Source: Amycolatopsis albispora (GTDB lineage Bacteria; Actinomycetota; Actinomycetes; Mycobacteriales; Pseudonocardiaceae). Taken from it: 64,000 nt of DNA. The translations under genes were made by a program, and so were the position numbers. A model generated the notes under the pieces. The model did no database searches. It worked only from the letters and a program-made list of their open reading frames with translations, and was not told the DNA's origin. The stretch covers positions 3,782,001 through 3,846,000 of the forward strand of contig NZ_CP015163.1 in assembly GCF_003312875.1 (NCBI RefSeq). The letters are read 5' to 3'. Of this stretch, positions 1 to 7,914 are shown one piece after another (positions within the stretch are counted from its first letter, which is position 1; the number at the start of each line of letters is the position of its first letter).

Positions 1-1
1 C

Positions 2-1201
2 CTCGACGCGATCGAGACCACCGTGCTCGACGAGGCCGACCACATGGCGGACCTCGGTTTCCTGCCCGCCGTCCGGCGCATTCTCGACGCCACGCCGAGG
101 GACGGTCAGCGCCTGCTGTTCTCGGCCACCCTGGACGCGGGCGTCGACGTCATCGTCCGGCGCTACCTCACCGATCCGGTGACGCACAGCGTGGATTCGG
201 CGCAGTCGCCGGTGGCCACGATGACGCACCACGTGCTCCACGTGCACGAGGACGACAGGCTGCCGGTGCTCGTCGACCTGACCTCGGCGCCGGGGCGCAC
301 CCTGGTGTTCACGCGCACGAAGTACCGGGCCAAGGCGCTCACGCGGAAACTGGTGGCGGCCGGGGTGCCCGCGGTCGAGCTGCACGGCAACCTCGGGCAG
401 AACGCGCGCACCCGCAACCTGGCCGCGTTCTCCGACGGCACGGCGAAGGCGCTGGTGGCCACCGACATCGCGGCACGCGGCATCCACGTCGACGACGTGA
501 CGCTGGTGATCCACGCGGATCCGCCGGTGGAGCACAAGGCGTACCTGCACCGCTCGGGCCGCACCGCGCGGGCCGGGGCGTCGGGCACGGTGGTCACGCT
601 GATGACCGACGAGCAGGTGCCGGATGTGCGCGATCTCACGCGCAAGGCCGGGATCAAGCCGAAAACGACCCGGCTCGACGCGGGGCACCCGCTGCTGGCC
701 GAGCTGGCGCCGGGTGAGCGGTCGGTGGTGAAACCGGCGGCGAAGGCACCGAAGGCGCCGCCCAAGGCCGCCGCCAAAACCCGCCCGACGGCTCGTACCG
801 GCGGCCAAGCCCGCTCGGGGGCGCGCTCCGGGGGCCAGGCGCATTCCGGTGCGCAGGCTCGTTCGGGCGGCCAGTCACGTTCCGGGGCAGCGGCACGTTC
901 CGGTGGGCAGTCGCGCTCGGGTGCGCAGGCTTCTTCCGGTGGGCAGGCACGCTCCAACGGCCAGTCGCGGTCCGGGGCGCAGGCGCGGTCCGGCGGCCAG
1001 TCCCGCTCCGGGGCACCGGCGCAGCAGGGCCGAGCGCAGGCACCAGGCCGGTCGCAACCCAAGGGCCAGCGTGACCAGCAGCCACCAGCCAAGGCGCAGC
1101 CGAAGACGGGCAACCAGCGCCCCCAGCGCTCGGGCGCGCCTGGGGCATCCGGCGCCGCGAAGTTCTCCGCGGGCAGCCGCGCGGGCCGCCGCGTTCGCTG
1201 A
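2..1201 (+). CDS. DEAD-box RNA helicase, 3' part (runs in from left edge)
   Basis: ATP-dependent RNA helicase, probably acting on structured RNA. The 5' end lies outside the window, so the Q motif and Walker A are not seen. Visible are motif II (VLDEADHM), motif III (FSAT) and the whole second RecA domain, including VATDIAARG and HRSGRTARAG, which contains the arginine finger. From about residue 245 of the visible part the protein becomes a disordered basic tail of SGGQ, RSGAQ and ARSGGQ units, followed by a Pro/Gln/Lys stretch. Such tails commonly contact RNA. RhlE/CsdA-type assignment is family knowledge; the exact subfamily cannot be decided without the N-terminus. Confidence 0.93.
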   Translation, partial: LDAIETTVLDEADHMADLGFLPAVRRILDATPRDGQRLLFSATLDAGVDVIVRRYLTDPVTHSVDSAQSPVATMTHHVLHVHEDDRLPVLVDLTSAPGRTLVFTRTKYRAKALTRKLVAAGVPAVELHGNLGQNARTRNLAAFSDGTAKALVATDIAARGIHVDDVTLVIHADPPVEHKAYLHRSGRTARAGASGTVVTLMTDEQVPDVRDLTRKAGIKPKTTRLDAGHPLLAELAPGERSVVKPAAKAPKAPPKAAAKTRPTARTGGQARSGARSGGQAHSGAQARSGGQSRSGAAARSGGQSRSGAQASSGGQARSNGQSRSGAQARSGGQSRSGAPAQQGRAQAPGRSQPKGQRDQQPPAKAQPKTGNQRPQRSGAPGASGAAKFSAGSRAGRRVR

Positions 1202-1240
1202 CGTCCCCAAACTGTCGGGGGCGCGTGCGAGAATCCGGGT

Positions 1241-1717
1241 ATGCGAGACCGTGATCCAGAAGGGCGGGCGCGCAACGCGAGGCCGAGGGACGGCCTCGGA
1301 CGCCCGCTGCCCTATGGCTCACCAGGGGTGGAGCGTCAGCCGGAAGGCGTCGAGCGCACCCCGGCGGAGACGCTGGCCGAGGCGCAGCGGCTGCTCGACG
1401 CCGGGATGCCGTTCCACGCGCACGAGGTGTTCGAGGACGCCTGGAAAACCGGTCCCGAGGCGGAGGAGGGGCTGTGGCGCGGCATGGCCCAGCTCGCCGT
1501 CGGGCTGACGCACGCCGCTCGCGGCAACGCGGTCGGCGGCGCTTCCCTGCTGCGCCGCGGCGCCGCGAACATCGAGCCGTACCGCGCGGACGAGCCGTAC
1601 GGCATCGACATCGCGGGGCTGGTTCAGTGGGCGGCCAAGCTGGCCGCGGAGCTGGAGACGCAGCCGGCGGTGGTCGAGCCGGAGCGGGCGGCACCCCGGC
1701 TGGCGCGGACGGCCTGA
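1241..1717 (+). CDS. DUF309 domain protein
   Basis: Small helical protein of the DUF309 family, biochemical role unknown. The family signature is clear: FHAHEVFEDAW followed by LWRGMAQLAVGLTH and an RGN/LLRRG helix. The first 30 or so residues are charged and low in conservation. A GTG at 1328 (VERQPEGVERTP) is an alternative start that would remove them. It lies 39 bp after the helicase gene on the same strand, so co-transcription is possible. Its last 94 bp overlap a putative small gene on the other strand. Confidence 0.8.
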   Translation: MRDRDPEGRARNARPRDGLGRPLPYGSPGVERQPEGVERTPAETLAEAQRLLDAGMPFHAHEVFEDAWKTGPEAEEGLWRGMAQLAVGLTHAARGNAVGGASLLRRGAANIEPYRADEPYGIDIAGLVQWAAKLAAELETQPAVVEPERAAPRLARTA

Positions 1718-1863
1718 GCGGCTAGTTCGGTCCGGACCCTGGCGAGGTCGCGGTCCTCGGTGTGCCCGCTGCCGGTGTGGGACGGCCGGGCCTGGCGGCG
1801 GTGGTTGCGTTCGATGGCGTAGGCGGACAGGGCCAGCAGCAGGATCAGCACGACATAACTCAT
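1624..1863 (-). CDS. Putative small single-pass membrane protein
   Basis: A 79-residue frame beginning MSYVVLILLLALSAYAIERN: one N-terminal transmembrane helix, then a charged cytoplasmic part (HRRQARP, DRDLARVRTELAAQ). The start at 1863 leaves a short divergent promoter region to the AraC-type gene at 1950. The membrane helix and the Arg-rich stretch after it look like a real protein. The C-terminal 30 residues overlap the DUF309 gene antisense and look random, so the true end is uncertain. No function can be assigned. Confidence 0.42.
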   Translation of the reverse strand: MSYVVLILLLALSAYAIERNHRRQARPSHTGSGHTEDRDLARVRTELAAQAVRASRGAARSGSTTAGCVSSSAASLAAH

Positions 1864-1949
1864 GGCATGAATTGTTCGCCCGAGCAATTGCTGCCAACAG
1901 TGGCAGATCTGACCTTGTGCGGCAAAATCCTGCCAACTACGCTGCGGGC

Positions 1950-2900
1950 ATGCTGAAGACGGTGGCCGCGCTGGTGATCGACGGGGTCGCGCCGTTCGAG
2001 CTGGGTGTGCTGTGCGAGGTGTTCGGTGTGGACCGGACCGACGGCGGGGTGCCGCCGATCGAGTTCCGGGTGTGCGGTGAACGCGCCGGGCAGCCGGTGC
2101 GGACGAGCATGGGCATGTCGCTCACGCCGGACCACGGGCTGGGCGGGCTCGAGGGCGCCGACCTGGTGGCGCTGCCCGCGTACGACATTCGCGACGCCTA
2201 TCCCGAGGCGCCGCTCCAAGCGGTGTGCGCGGCCAGCGCGCGCGGGGCGACCGTGCTGACGGTGTGCAGCGGTGCGTTCTTCCTCGGGGCGACGGGCCTG
2301 CTCGACGGCAGGCGGTGCACCACGCACTGGCGGCACGCCAAGGCGTTCGCCGAGCGGTTCCCGAAGACTTCGCTGGATCCGGATGTGCTTTTTGTCGACG
2401 ACGGGGACCTGATCACCAGCGCTGGGACAGCGTCGGGCATCGACGCGTGCCTGCACCTGGTGCGGCGGGAGCTGGGTTCGGAGGTCGCGACCCTCATCGC
2501 GCGCCGGATGGTGGTGGCGCCGCAGCGGGAGGGCGGGCAGCGGCAGTTCGTGGAGACGCCGATCCCGGAGTGCACCGGGGACAGCCTGCAGCCGCTTCTG
2601 GCGTGGCTGCTGGAAAACCTGACCGTCGAGCACACCGTGGCCAGCCTGGCGCGCCGGGCGAAAATGTCGGAACGCACCTTCGCCCGCCGCTTCGCCGCCG
2701 AAACCGGCACGACGCCGAACCGGTGGCTTTCCACGCAACGCGTCCTGCACGCCCGGCGGCTGCTGGAGGAAACCACGCTGAACGTGGACGAAATCGCCGC
2801 CGAAACCGGCTTCGGCACGGCGGCGTTGCTGCGGCACCACTTCCACCGTGTGGTCGGCGTGTCGCCCAAGGACTACCGCCGCAGCTTCGCCCCCGGTTGA
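1950..2900 (+). CDS. GlxA-type transcriptional regulator (DJ-1/PfpI + AraC HTH)
   Basis: Transcription factor of 316 residues. Residues about 1-185 form a DJ-1/PfpI (class I glutamine amidotransferase-like) sensing domain, with the nucleophile-elbow region VLTVCSGAFFLGATG and a conserved TAGTASGIDACLH-like stretch (ITSAGTASGIDA). Residues about 215-310 form an AraC DNA-binding domain with two HTH motifs (SERTFARRFAAETG; DEIAAETGFGTAALLRHHF) and the family signature ending SPKDYRRSF. I chose the ATG at 1950, where the domain begins (LKTVAALVIDG). The ligand is unknown. The 3' side borders the tandem repeat array, so nothing downstream suggests a regulon. Confidence 0.9.
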   Translation: MLKTVAALVIDGVAPFELGVLCEVFGVDRTDGGVPPIEFRVCGERAGQPVRTSMGMSLTPDHGLGGLEGADLVALPAYDIRDAYPEAPLQAVCAASARGATVLTVCSGAFFLGATGLLDGRRCTTHWRHAKAFAERFPKTSLDPDVLFVDDGDLITSAGTASGIDACLHLVRRELGSEVATLIARRMVVAPQREGGQRQFVETPIPECTGDSLQPLLAWLLENLTVEHTVASLARRAKMSERTFARRFAAETGTTPNRWLSTQRVLHARRLLEETTLNVDEIAAETGFGTAALLRHHFHRVVGVSPKDYRRSFAPG

Positions 2901-2949
2901 TACCCGCCGCCATGAACGCGGCTTTCCTTGCACGGCCCGGATTCACCGG

Positions 2950-3512
2950 CCCACGGCTCGGCGCACGCGGGCGCGCCCCGAACGGTTCGCCTAGAACACG
3001 AATGTGGCTTTCGGAGCACAGCCCCCGAACGCCGCCCCACGACACAACACATGCAGGCGCGCCCGAACAGCCCGCCCCGGACACGAATGTGGCTTTCGGG
3101 GCACAGCACCGAACGCACCACCCACCACTCAGCACACACAGGCACGGCCGCCAACGGCCCGCCCCACAACACGAATGTGGTGGTCGGAGCACAGCCCCCG
3201 AATGCCGCCCCACGATTCAGCGCACGTAGGCGCGACCCGAACGACCCGCCCCGCACGAATGTGGCGGTGGGGGCACAGCACCAGACGCATCGCTCCACGG
3301 CTCAGCGCACGCAGGCACGCCCCAACAGCCCGCCCCACGACACGAATGTGGCTTTCGGGGCACGGCACCGGACGCGTCGCCCCGCGGCTCGGCCGCACGC
3401 GGGGGCCGCCTGAGCGGCTCGCCCCAAGACACGAATGTGGCTTTCGGGGCCGATTTTGCCCCGAAAGCCACATTCGTGTCCGCGACGCCGCTCCCAAGGC
3501 CACATTCGTGTC
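2950..3512. repeat. Six-unit tandem array, period 84-89 bp, with AATGTGGCTTT core
   Basis: The core AATGTGG occurs at 3001, 3086, 3174, 3258, 3345 and 3434, i.e. at steps of 85, 88, 84, 87 and 89 bp. The DNA between cores is also conserved (GGCTCAGCGCACGCAGG, then GCCCGCCCC before each core and CGGGGCACAGCACC after it), so whole units were duplicated. Copies 3 and 4 have mutated cores (AATGTGGTGGT, AATGTGGCGGT). The last unit closes as a perfect palindrome, and a further inverted core (AAGGCCACATT) follows at 3496. The array lies between the convergent ends of the AraC-type gene and the CapA-like gene. Open frames on both strands in it are a consequence of GC content. Confidence 0.9.
3428..3480. 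terminator. Perfect 23-bp inverted repeat at end of the array
   Basis: Left arm 3428-3450, 7-nt loop CGATTTT, right arm 3458-3480, no mismatch. The arms read GACACGAATGTGG... and its complement and contain the repeat-family core in opposite orientations. There is no T-tract. Its position between convergent genes suggests a bidirectional transcription end point. This is inference from structure and place. Confidence 0.6.
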
Positions 3513-3552
3513 CACCACGAAGGGGTGGCGACCGCCGTGGTGAAGGGGTGGG

Positions 3553-4653
3553 TTACTTGCCTGGGCGGGTGAGGCCGTCGGCGGCGGCGTTTCGGCTGAG
3601 GACGACCTCATCCGTACGGGCCAGCGCCTCCCGCTGCCTTGGCGTCTCGGCAACGGTGGCATCGACCAGTCGAATGGGCGGCCCCAGCTCCACCAGCGTA
3701 GGCACGTACTCGGCGCGGTCGACCGCCCACGCCCCGTCCTTCTTCGTGAAGTGGAACCGGGCGGCCACGCCCTCCTCCGTCGTGCCCCGCGGCTCCGAAT
3801 GCTTCGCGATGTGGTTGCCCAGCCCGTAGGCCACCCACTTCGACCCGATCTTCTCGATCGGCTGCACCACATGCGCGTGATGCCCGATGATCAGGTCGAT
3901 CGACTCGTCCTTGAGCAGCTTTTCCGCCAACGCGGTCTGCTCCTTCGTCGGCTCCGCGCGGTACTCCGTGCCCCAGTGCAGGCTCGCGATCACCACTTCC
4001 GCGCCCGCCTCACGGGTTTTGCGCGCGGCCGCGAGCACGTCCGCCGCGTCCAGTTGGTTCGACATCCACGGCTTGCCGTCGGGCAGCTCGATCCCGTTGA
4101 ACCCGAACGTGAACGACACGTGCCCGACCTTCGTGCCCGCCGCGTCCAGCACCAGCGGCGTGCCCGCTTCCTTCGACGTCCGCGCCGAGCCGGTGTGCTT
4201 CAGCCCGGCCGCGTCCAGGCCGTCGAGCGTGCGCTTCACCCCGTCCTCGCCCTGGTCCAGCGTGTGGTTCGAGGCCGTCGAGCACGCGTCGTACCCGGTT
4301 TCCTTCAGCGCCCCGGCGATCTCCGGCGGCGCGTTGAACGAGGGGTACCCGCTGTACGGCCCGCCGGGGTCGGCCAGCGGCACCTCGAGATGGCACAACC
4401 CCAGGTCCGCGCCCGAAACCACCGGGCGGACACCGTCGAACTGCGGCCGGAAGTCGAGCTTGCCACCGCCGTCGGCCTCGGCCTGGTCGGTCAGCGCCGG
4501 GTGCACCAGCACGTCACCGGTGGCGACCACCGAGAAGCCAGGAGGCGGAGCAACAGCCGGTGGCTCGACCGTGGGCGGGCTCTCCGGCGGAGAACTACAG
4601 CCGGTCACCAGCAGCGCACCGAGGAGGGCAGCCGAAACGAACCGTCGCTCCAT
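3553..4653 (-). CDS. CapA-family lipoprotein (poly-gamma-glutamate capsule-type metallophosphatase fold)
   Basis: A 366-residue exported protein. The N-terminus carries a lipoprotein signal (ALLGALLVTGCSS, lipobox LVTGC), followed by a Pro-rich linker and a PGA_cap domain. Motifs include VVATGDVLVHP, LCHLEVPLA, ASNHTLDQGEDG, ASLHWGTEY and IIGHHAHVVQPIE, which supply the Asp/Asn/His ligands expected of this calcineurin-like fold. The ATG at 4653 is the start that begins a proper signal peptide; the open frame continues upstream without one. PGA_cap proteins were named for polyglutamate capsule synthesis, but single lipoprotein members in actinomycetes have no proven role. It lies 38 bp downstream of the kinase gene on the same strand. 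Confidence 0.88.
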   Translation of the reverse strand: MERRFVSAALLGALLVTGCSSPPESPPTVEPPAVAPPPGFSVVATGDVLVHPALTDQAEADGGGKLDFRPQFDGVRPVVSGADLGLCHLEVPLADPGGPYSGYPSFNAPPEIAGALKETGYDACSTASNHTLDQGEDGVKRTLDGLDAAGLKHTGSARTSKEAGTPLVLDAAGTKVGHVSFTFGFNGIELPDGKPWMSNQLDAADVLAAARKTREAGAEVVIASLHWGTEYRAEPTKEQTALAEKLLKDESIDLIIGHHAHVVQPIEKIGSKWVAYGLGNHIAKHSEPRGTTEEGVAARFHFTKKDGAWAVDRAEYVPTLVELGPPIRLVDATVAETPRQREALARTDEVVLSRNAAADGLTRPGK

Positions 4654-4691
4654 CGAGTGCGCTCCCCATCCAGACGACCACGGACCGGTGG

Positions 4692-5579
4692 TCACCCTCC
4701 CATACCGTGCAACTGCCCCACCATGCTGGCGTACATCCGCGCCGGGCTGACCGACGGCGTCAGGTACCCGGGCAGCATCGGCGGGTCCGCGGTGAACGGC
4801 CGCAGCCGCTCGAACAACTCCGCCGCGGTCGACGGCCGGTCCTCCGGCGCCTTCGCCAGCACCTGCCCGAGCAGCGCGCCCAACTCCCCCGGCAGCCGCG
4901 GCGGCTGCTCCCTGACCTGCTTCTCGAACACCGCGAACGCGGTCGGCCCGGTGAACAGCTGGTTCCCGGTCAGCATCTCGTGCAGCACGCACCCCAGCGC
5001 GTACAGATCGCTGCGCGGCTCGGCCACCCCGCGCTGGATCTGCTCGGGCGCCATGTATGCGGGCGTGCCGAGGATCTGCCCGGCCCTGGTGAACTGCGCC
5101 ACATCCGCCTCACGCAGCATGGCCAGCCCGAAGTCGAGCACCTTGACGCTGCCGTCCGGGCAGAGCATCAGGTTGGTCGGCTTGAGGTCGCGGTGGCAGA
5201 TCGACAGCTGGTGCGCGGCCGCGAGCACCGCGCTGGCCTGCGCGGCGATGGCCGCCGCCCACGGCACCGGCAGCGGCCCGTGCTCGCCGACCAGATCGGC
5301 CACCGTCACCCCGTCGATGAACTGCATGACCTGGAACAACCGCTGCTCGAACATGCCGAAGTCGTAGAGCACCGGCACCCCGGCGTGCTCCAGCCGCGCC
5401 AGGATCCGCGCCTCGCGCACGAACCGGCGTTCCAGCTCGTCGTCGGGGCCACCGGGCAGGCGCAGGAACTTCACCGCCACCCGGCGCCCGAGGTGCTTGT
5501 CGTGCCCGGCGTGCACCGCGCCCATCCCGCCCTGGCCCAGCGGCAGGTCGTCCAGCTCATACCGATCGGCGATGAGCAT
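4692..5579 (-). CDS. Soluble serine/threonine protein kinase (Hanks type)
   Basis: A 295-residue kinase consisting of the catalytic domain only. The glycine loop (GQGGMGAVHAG), ATP lysine (VAVKFLR), catalytic loop (HRDLKPTNLML), DFG (DFGLAML) and APEQ motifs are all intact, so it should be active. There is no transmembrane helix or PASTA domain, unlike PknB. The gene starts 10 bp after the stop of the methyltransferase gene, implying one transcript, and a PP2C phosphatase is divergent on the far side of that gene. Likely substrates are therefore its neighbours, which is inference. Confidence 0.93.
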   Translation of the reverse strand: MLIADRYELDDLPLGQGGMGAVHAGHDKHLGRRVAVKFLRLPGGPDDELERRFVREARILARLEHAGVPVLYDFGMFEQRLFQVMQFIDGVTVADLVGEHGPLPVPWAAAIAAQASAVLAAAHQLSICHRDLKPTNLMLCPDGSVKVLDFGLAMLREADVAQFTRAGQILGTPAYMAPEQIQRGVAEPRSDLYALGCVLHEMLTGNQLFTGPTAFAVFEKQVREQPPRLPGELGALLGQVLAKAPEDRPSTAAELFERLRPFTADPPMLPGYLTPSVSPARMYASMVGQLHGMGG

Positions 5580-5589
5580 GCGACCCTCC

Positions 5590-7158
5590 CTAGGAACCCG
5601 GTTGCAGGTGACCGTCCGCCAGTCCGTCGAAGCCTAGCCGCACCAGCCTTTCCCCCAGTCCGGCCGCCTCCGCCAGCGCCGCCTCGAACTCCGCGAGGCG
5701 CCGGAACGCGAGGCCGTACGCGCGCTGCTCGGCCAGCGGGAGCCGGGGCACGCGCACCCGCCGCAGGTCCAGCCGGGTCGAGTTGGAGGTCATCCGGTGC
5801 ATGGCCGAGCGCAGCAGCCCGGCCAGGAAATCCGGGTCGATGCGCTCGGGATCGACGCGGTATTCGGTGCCCGCCGGAGATTTCACCGGCACGCCCGCCC
5901 CGGACTTGCGCACCAGCCCGGCTTTGATCAGCTCACCGATGGTCGTCAACGGCCACGACCGGTCCTGCTCGAACACGCCGAGGTCCGGCGGTTCCAGTCC
6001 CAGCGCGCGGAATCCGGCCAGCGCGGCCACGAAGCTTTCCCCGCCTTCGGAACCGCGGTGCCGCGCCGGGCTCAGGTCCACGTCGTCGTCGAGCAGGTCG
6101 ATCACCCGGGTGGGCCAGGATTCCGGTTCGCCCCAAGCCTTTTCCACCGCCGAAAAGTCCTCTGTGGACTCCATCAGCAGCACCCGGTCCGCGCCGCTGC
6201 CGGGTTCCGGGCGGCGCAGCAACCACAGGTCCCGCGTGCCGTCGGGCATGGTCACCACCGCGCGCAAAGCCCCGGCACGCAACAGGTTCCCGCGGATCCG
6301 GCGCCCGGAACGGCGGCCAGCCACGGCGGGCGGCAGCAGGATGGCCACCGTGCCGCCGGGCCGCACGTGCGCCAGGCAGTGCTGCACCCACGCGAGTTCC
6401 GGCTCCCCACGCGGCGGCACGCCGTACTCCCAGCGCGCGTCCCCGGCCAGTTCCTCGTGCCCCCAAGCGCGTTCGTTGAGCGGCGGGTCGCACAGCACGG
6501 CGTCGGCGAGTTCGGCGTCGAAAGCGTCGTGCCGCAGCGAATCACCGGCGACCACGCGCGCGTCGATCCCGGCCAGGCGCAGGCGCGTGCCCGCCATCGC
6601 GGCAGCCGTCTCGTCGAGATCCTGGCCGAACGCGTGGGGCGCGGCGGCGGCCAGCAGCAGCGCGCCGGTGCCGCAGGCCGGGTCGAAAACGGTGTCCACC
6701 CGGCCCGCTAGCCGCGCCATCAGCTCGGCGATCGGGCCCGGCGTCACCGGCAGCCGCCGGGCGTGCACCTCCTGGTAGCGCTCGTAGAGGAATTCGAACA
6801 CCTCGCGGCCGCCCAGTTCCGCGACCGCGCCGGTGAGCTGCTCGTCCGCGCGGAAGCCACCGTTCTCCAGCGCCGCCCCGGTGTCCGCGACCAGCTCGCC
6901 GAGGCCGAGGTCGTCGGCCGCCGCGCGCAGCCGTTGCCAGACCCGCTCCGCGCGCGAAACCTCGAACCGCTTACCGTTGCGGCGCAACCAGTCCTCGACC
7001 TCGGCCAGGGAGAACAGCGGGCTGGAGGCGGTACCGCCCACCGGGCGCGGGAAGTCGTCGTACCGGCGGCGCCAGTTGCTCACCGCGGCCCGGCCGACGT
7101 CGACCAGCCGCGCGATGTCGCCGGCGGTCACGGTCGCTTCCTGGTTCATAACGGACAT
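5590..7158 (-). CDS. HTH plus N6-adenine methyltransferase-like protein, no restriction partner
   Basis: 522 residues. Residues about 8-60 hold a winged HTH (TAGDIARLVDVGRAAVSNWR). Residues 150-330 form a class I SAM-dependent methyltransferase domain of the HsdM/N-6 DNA methylase type with motif I DPACGTG (159-165). Motif IV reads DPPL (224-227), where active N6-methyltransferases have NPPY/F or DPPY/F. The C-terminal 150 residues resemble the tail of type I M subunits. No hsdS or hsdR gene is present. Starts at 7158 or 7149 (ATG) are equally good; no Shine-Dalgarno is visible, so the mRNA may be leaderless. It sits between a kinase (10 bp downstream) and a divergent phosphatase, which suggests a phospho-regulated DNA-binding protein. 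Confidence 0.85.
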   Translation of the reverse strand: MSVMNQEATVTAGDIARLVDVGRAAVSNWRRRYDDFPRPVGGTASSPLFSLAEVEDWLRRNGKRFEVSRAERVWQRLRAAADDLGLGELVADTGAALENGGFRADEQLTGAVAELGGREVFEFLYERYQEVHARRLPVTPGPIAELMARLAGRVDTVFDPACGTGALLLAAAAPHAFGQDLDETAAAMAGTRLRLAGIDARVVAGDSLRHDAFDAELADAVLCDPPLNERAWGHEELAGDARWEYGVPPRGEPELAWVQHCLAHVRPGGTVAILLPPAVAGRRSGRRIRGNLLRAGALRAVVTMPDGTRDLWLLRRPEPGSGADRVLLMESTEDFSAVEKAWGEPESWPTRVIDLLDDDVDLSPARHRGSEGGESFVAALAGFRALGLEPPDLGVFEQDRSWPLTTIGELIKAGLVRKSGAGVPVKSPAGTEYRVDPERIDPDFLAGLLRSAMHRMTSNSTRLDLRRVRVPRLPLAEQRAYGLAFRRLAEFEAALAEAAGLGERLVRLGFDGLADGHLQPGS

Positions 7159-7215
7159 GCTAATCCACGAACCAATGACTTGTGTATTGAGTTCACACCA
7201 TGCTCTACTGGTGGC

Positions 7216-7914
7216 ATGACACACGAACTCCGTGCGGTGGTCGGCACGGATCCAGGGCTCAACCGCAAGGGCAACGAAGACGCCGCCTACGCGGGTTCCC
7301 GGGTGCTCGTGCTCGCCGACGGCATGGGCGGGCACACCAGCGGGGAGGTGGCCAGCGCGCTCGCCGTCGACGCCCTGCGCGAACTGGACAAGGAGCCACA
7401 CGAAGACCTCACCGGCGCGCTCGCCGCAGCGGTCGCGGAGGCGGGCAGGCGGCTCAACGAGCACGCGCCGGCCGGTGCGGGCACCACGGTCACCGCGATG
7501 CTGTGGGACGGCCCGCGCTTCGGCCTCGCGCACATCGGCGACTCACGGGGTTACCTGCTGCGGGACAGCATCCTGTACCAGATGACCCGCGACCACACGC
7601 TGGTCCAGACCCTGGTCGACGAAGGGCGCATCACGCCGGAGGAGGCCGAGGTGCACCCGCGGCGGTCGATGCTGGTGCGAGCCCTGCAGAGCGGCACCAC
7701 GCACGAGCCCGACCTGTCCGAGCACGAGGCCGTGCCCGGCGACCGGTACCTGCTCTGCAGCGACGGGCTGACCGACGTGGTGCGCGACGAAGCCATCCGC
7801 GAGGTGCTCGACGCGGTCGCCGACCCCGAGGCCGCGGTGCACCAGCTGATCGAGCTGGCCAACGCGGGCGGCGGGCCGGACAACATCACCTGCGTGCTGG
7901 CGGACTACCGCTAG
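7216..7914 (+). CDS. PP2C-family serine/threonine phosphatase
   Basis: A 232-residue cytoplasmic phosphatase with every metal-binding motif: RKGNEDAAY, LADGMGGHTSGEVA, GTTVTAML, HIGDSRGYLLRD, LLCSDGLTD and GGPDNITCV. No membrane segment. It should remove phosphate from Ser/Thr of proteins, most plausibly the targets of the kinase encoded 1.6 kb away. It is divergent from the methyltransferase gene across 57 bp. Its TAG stop is shared with the convergent transketolase gene in the palindrome CTAG at 7911-7914. Confidence 0.93.
   Translation: MTHELRAVVGTDPGLNRKGNEDAAYAGSRVLVLADGMGGHTSGEVASALAVDALRELDKEPHEDLTGALAAAVAEAGRRLNEHAPAGAGTTVTAMLWDGPRFGLAHIGDSRGYLLRDSILYQMTRDHTLVQTLVDEGRITPEEAEVHPRRSMLVRALQSGTTHEPDLSEHEAVPGDRYLLCSDGLTDVVRDEAIREVLDAVADPEAAVHQLIELANAGGGPDNITCVLADYR

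Noticed and set aside
2950..3512. CRISPR-like array
   Set aside because: Spacers as well as repeats are conserved, period is 84-89 bp, and there are no cas genes.
2928..3872. Long open frames through the repeat array on both strands
   Set aside because: They follow from high GC and repeat period, have no domain or ribosome site and shift with unit length.
5590..7158. Type I restriction-modification system
   Set aside because: No S or R subunit nearby and motif IV is altered; treated as an orphan HTH-methyltransferase-like protein.
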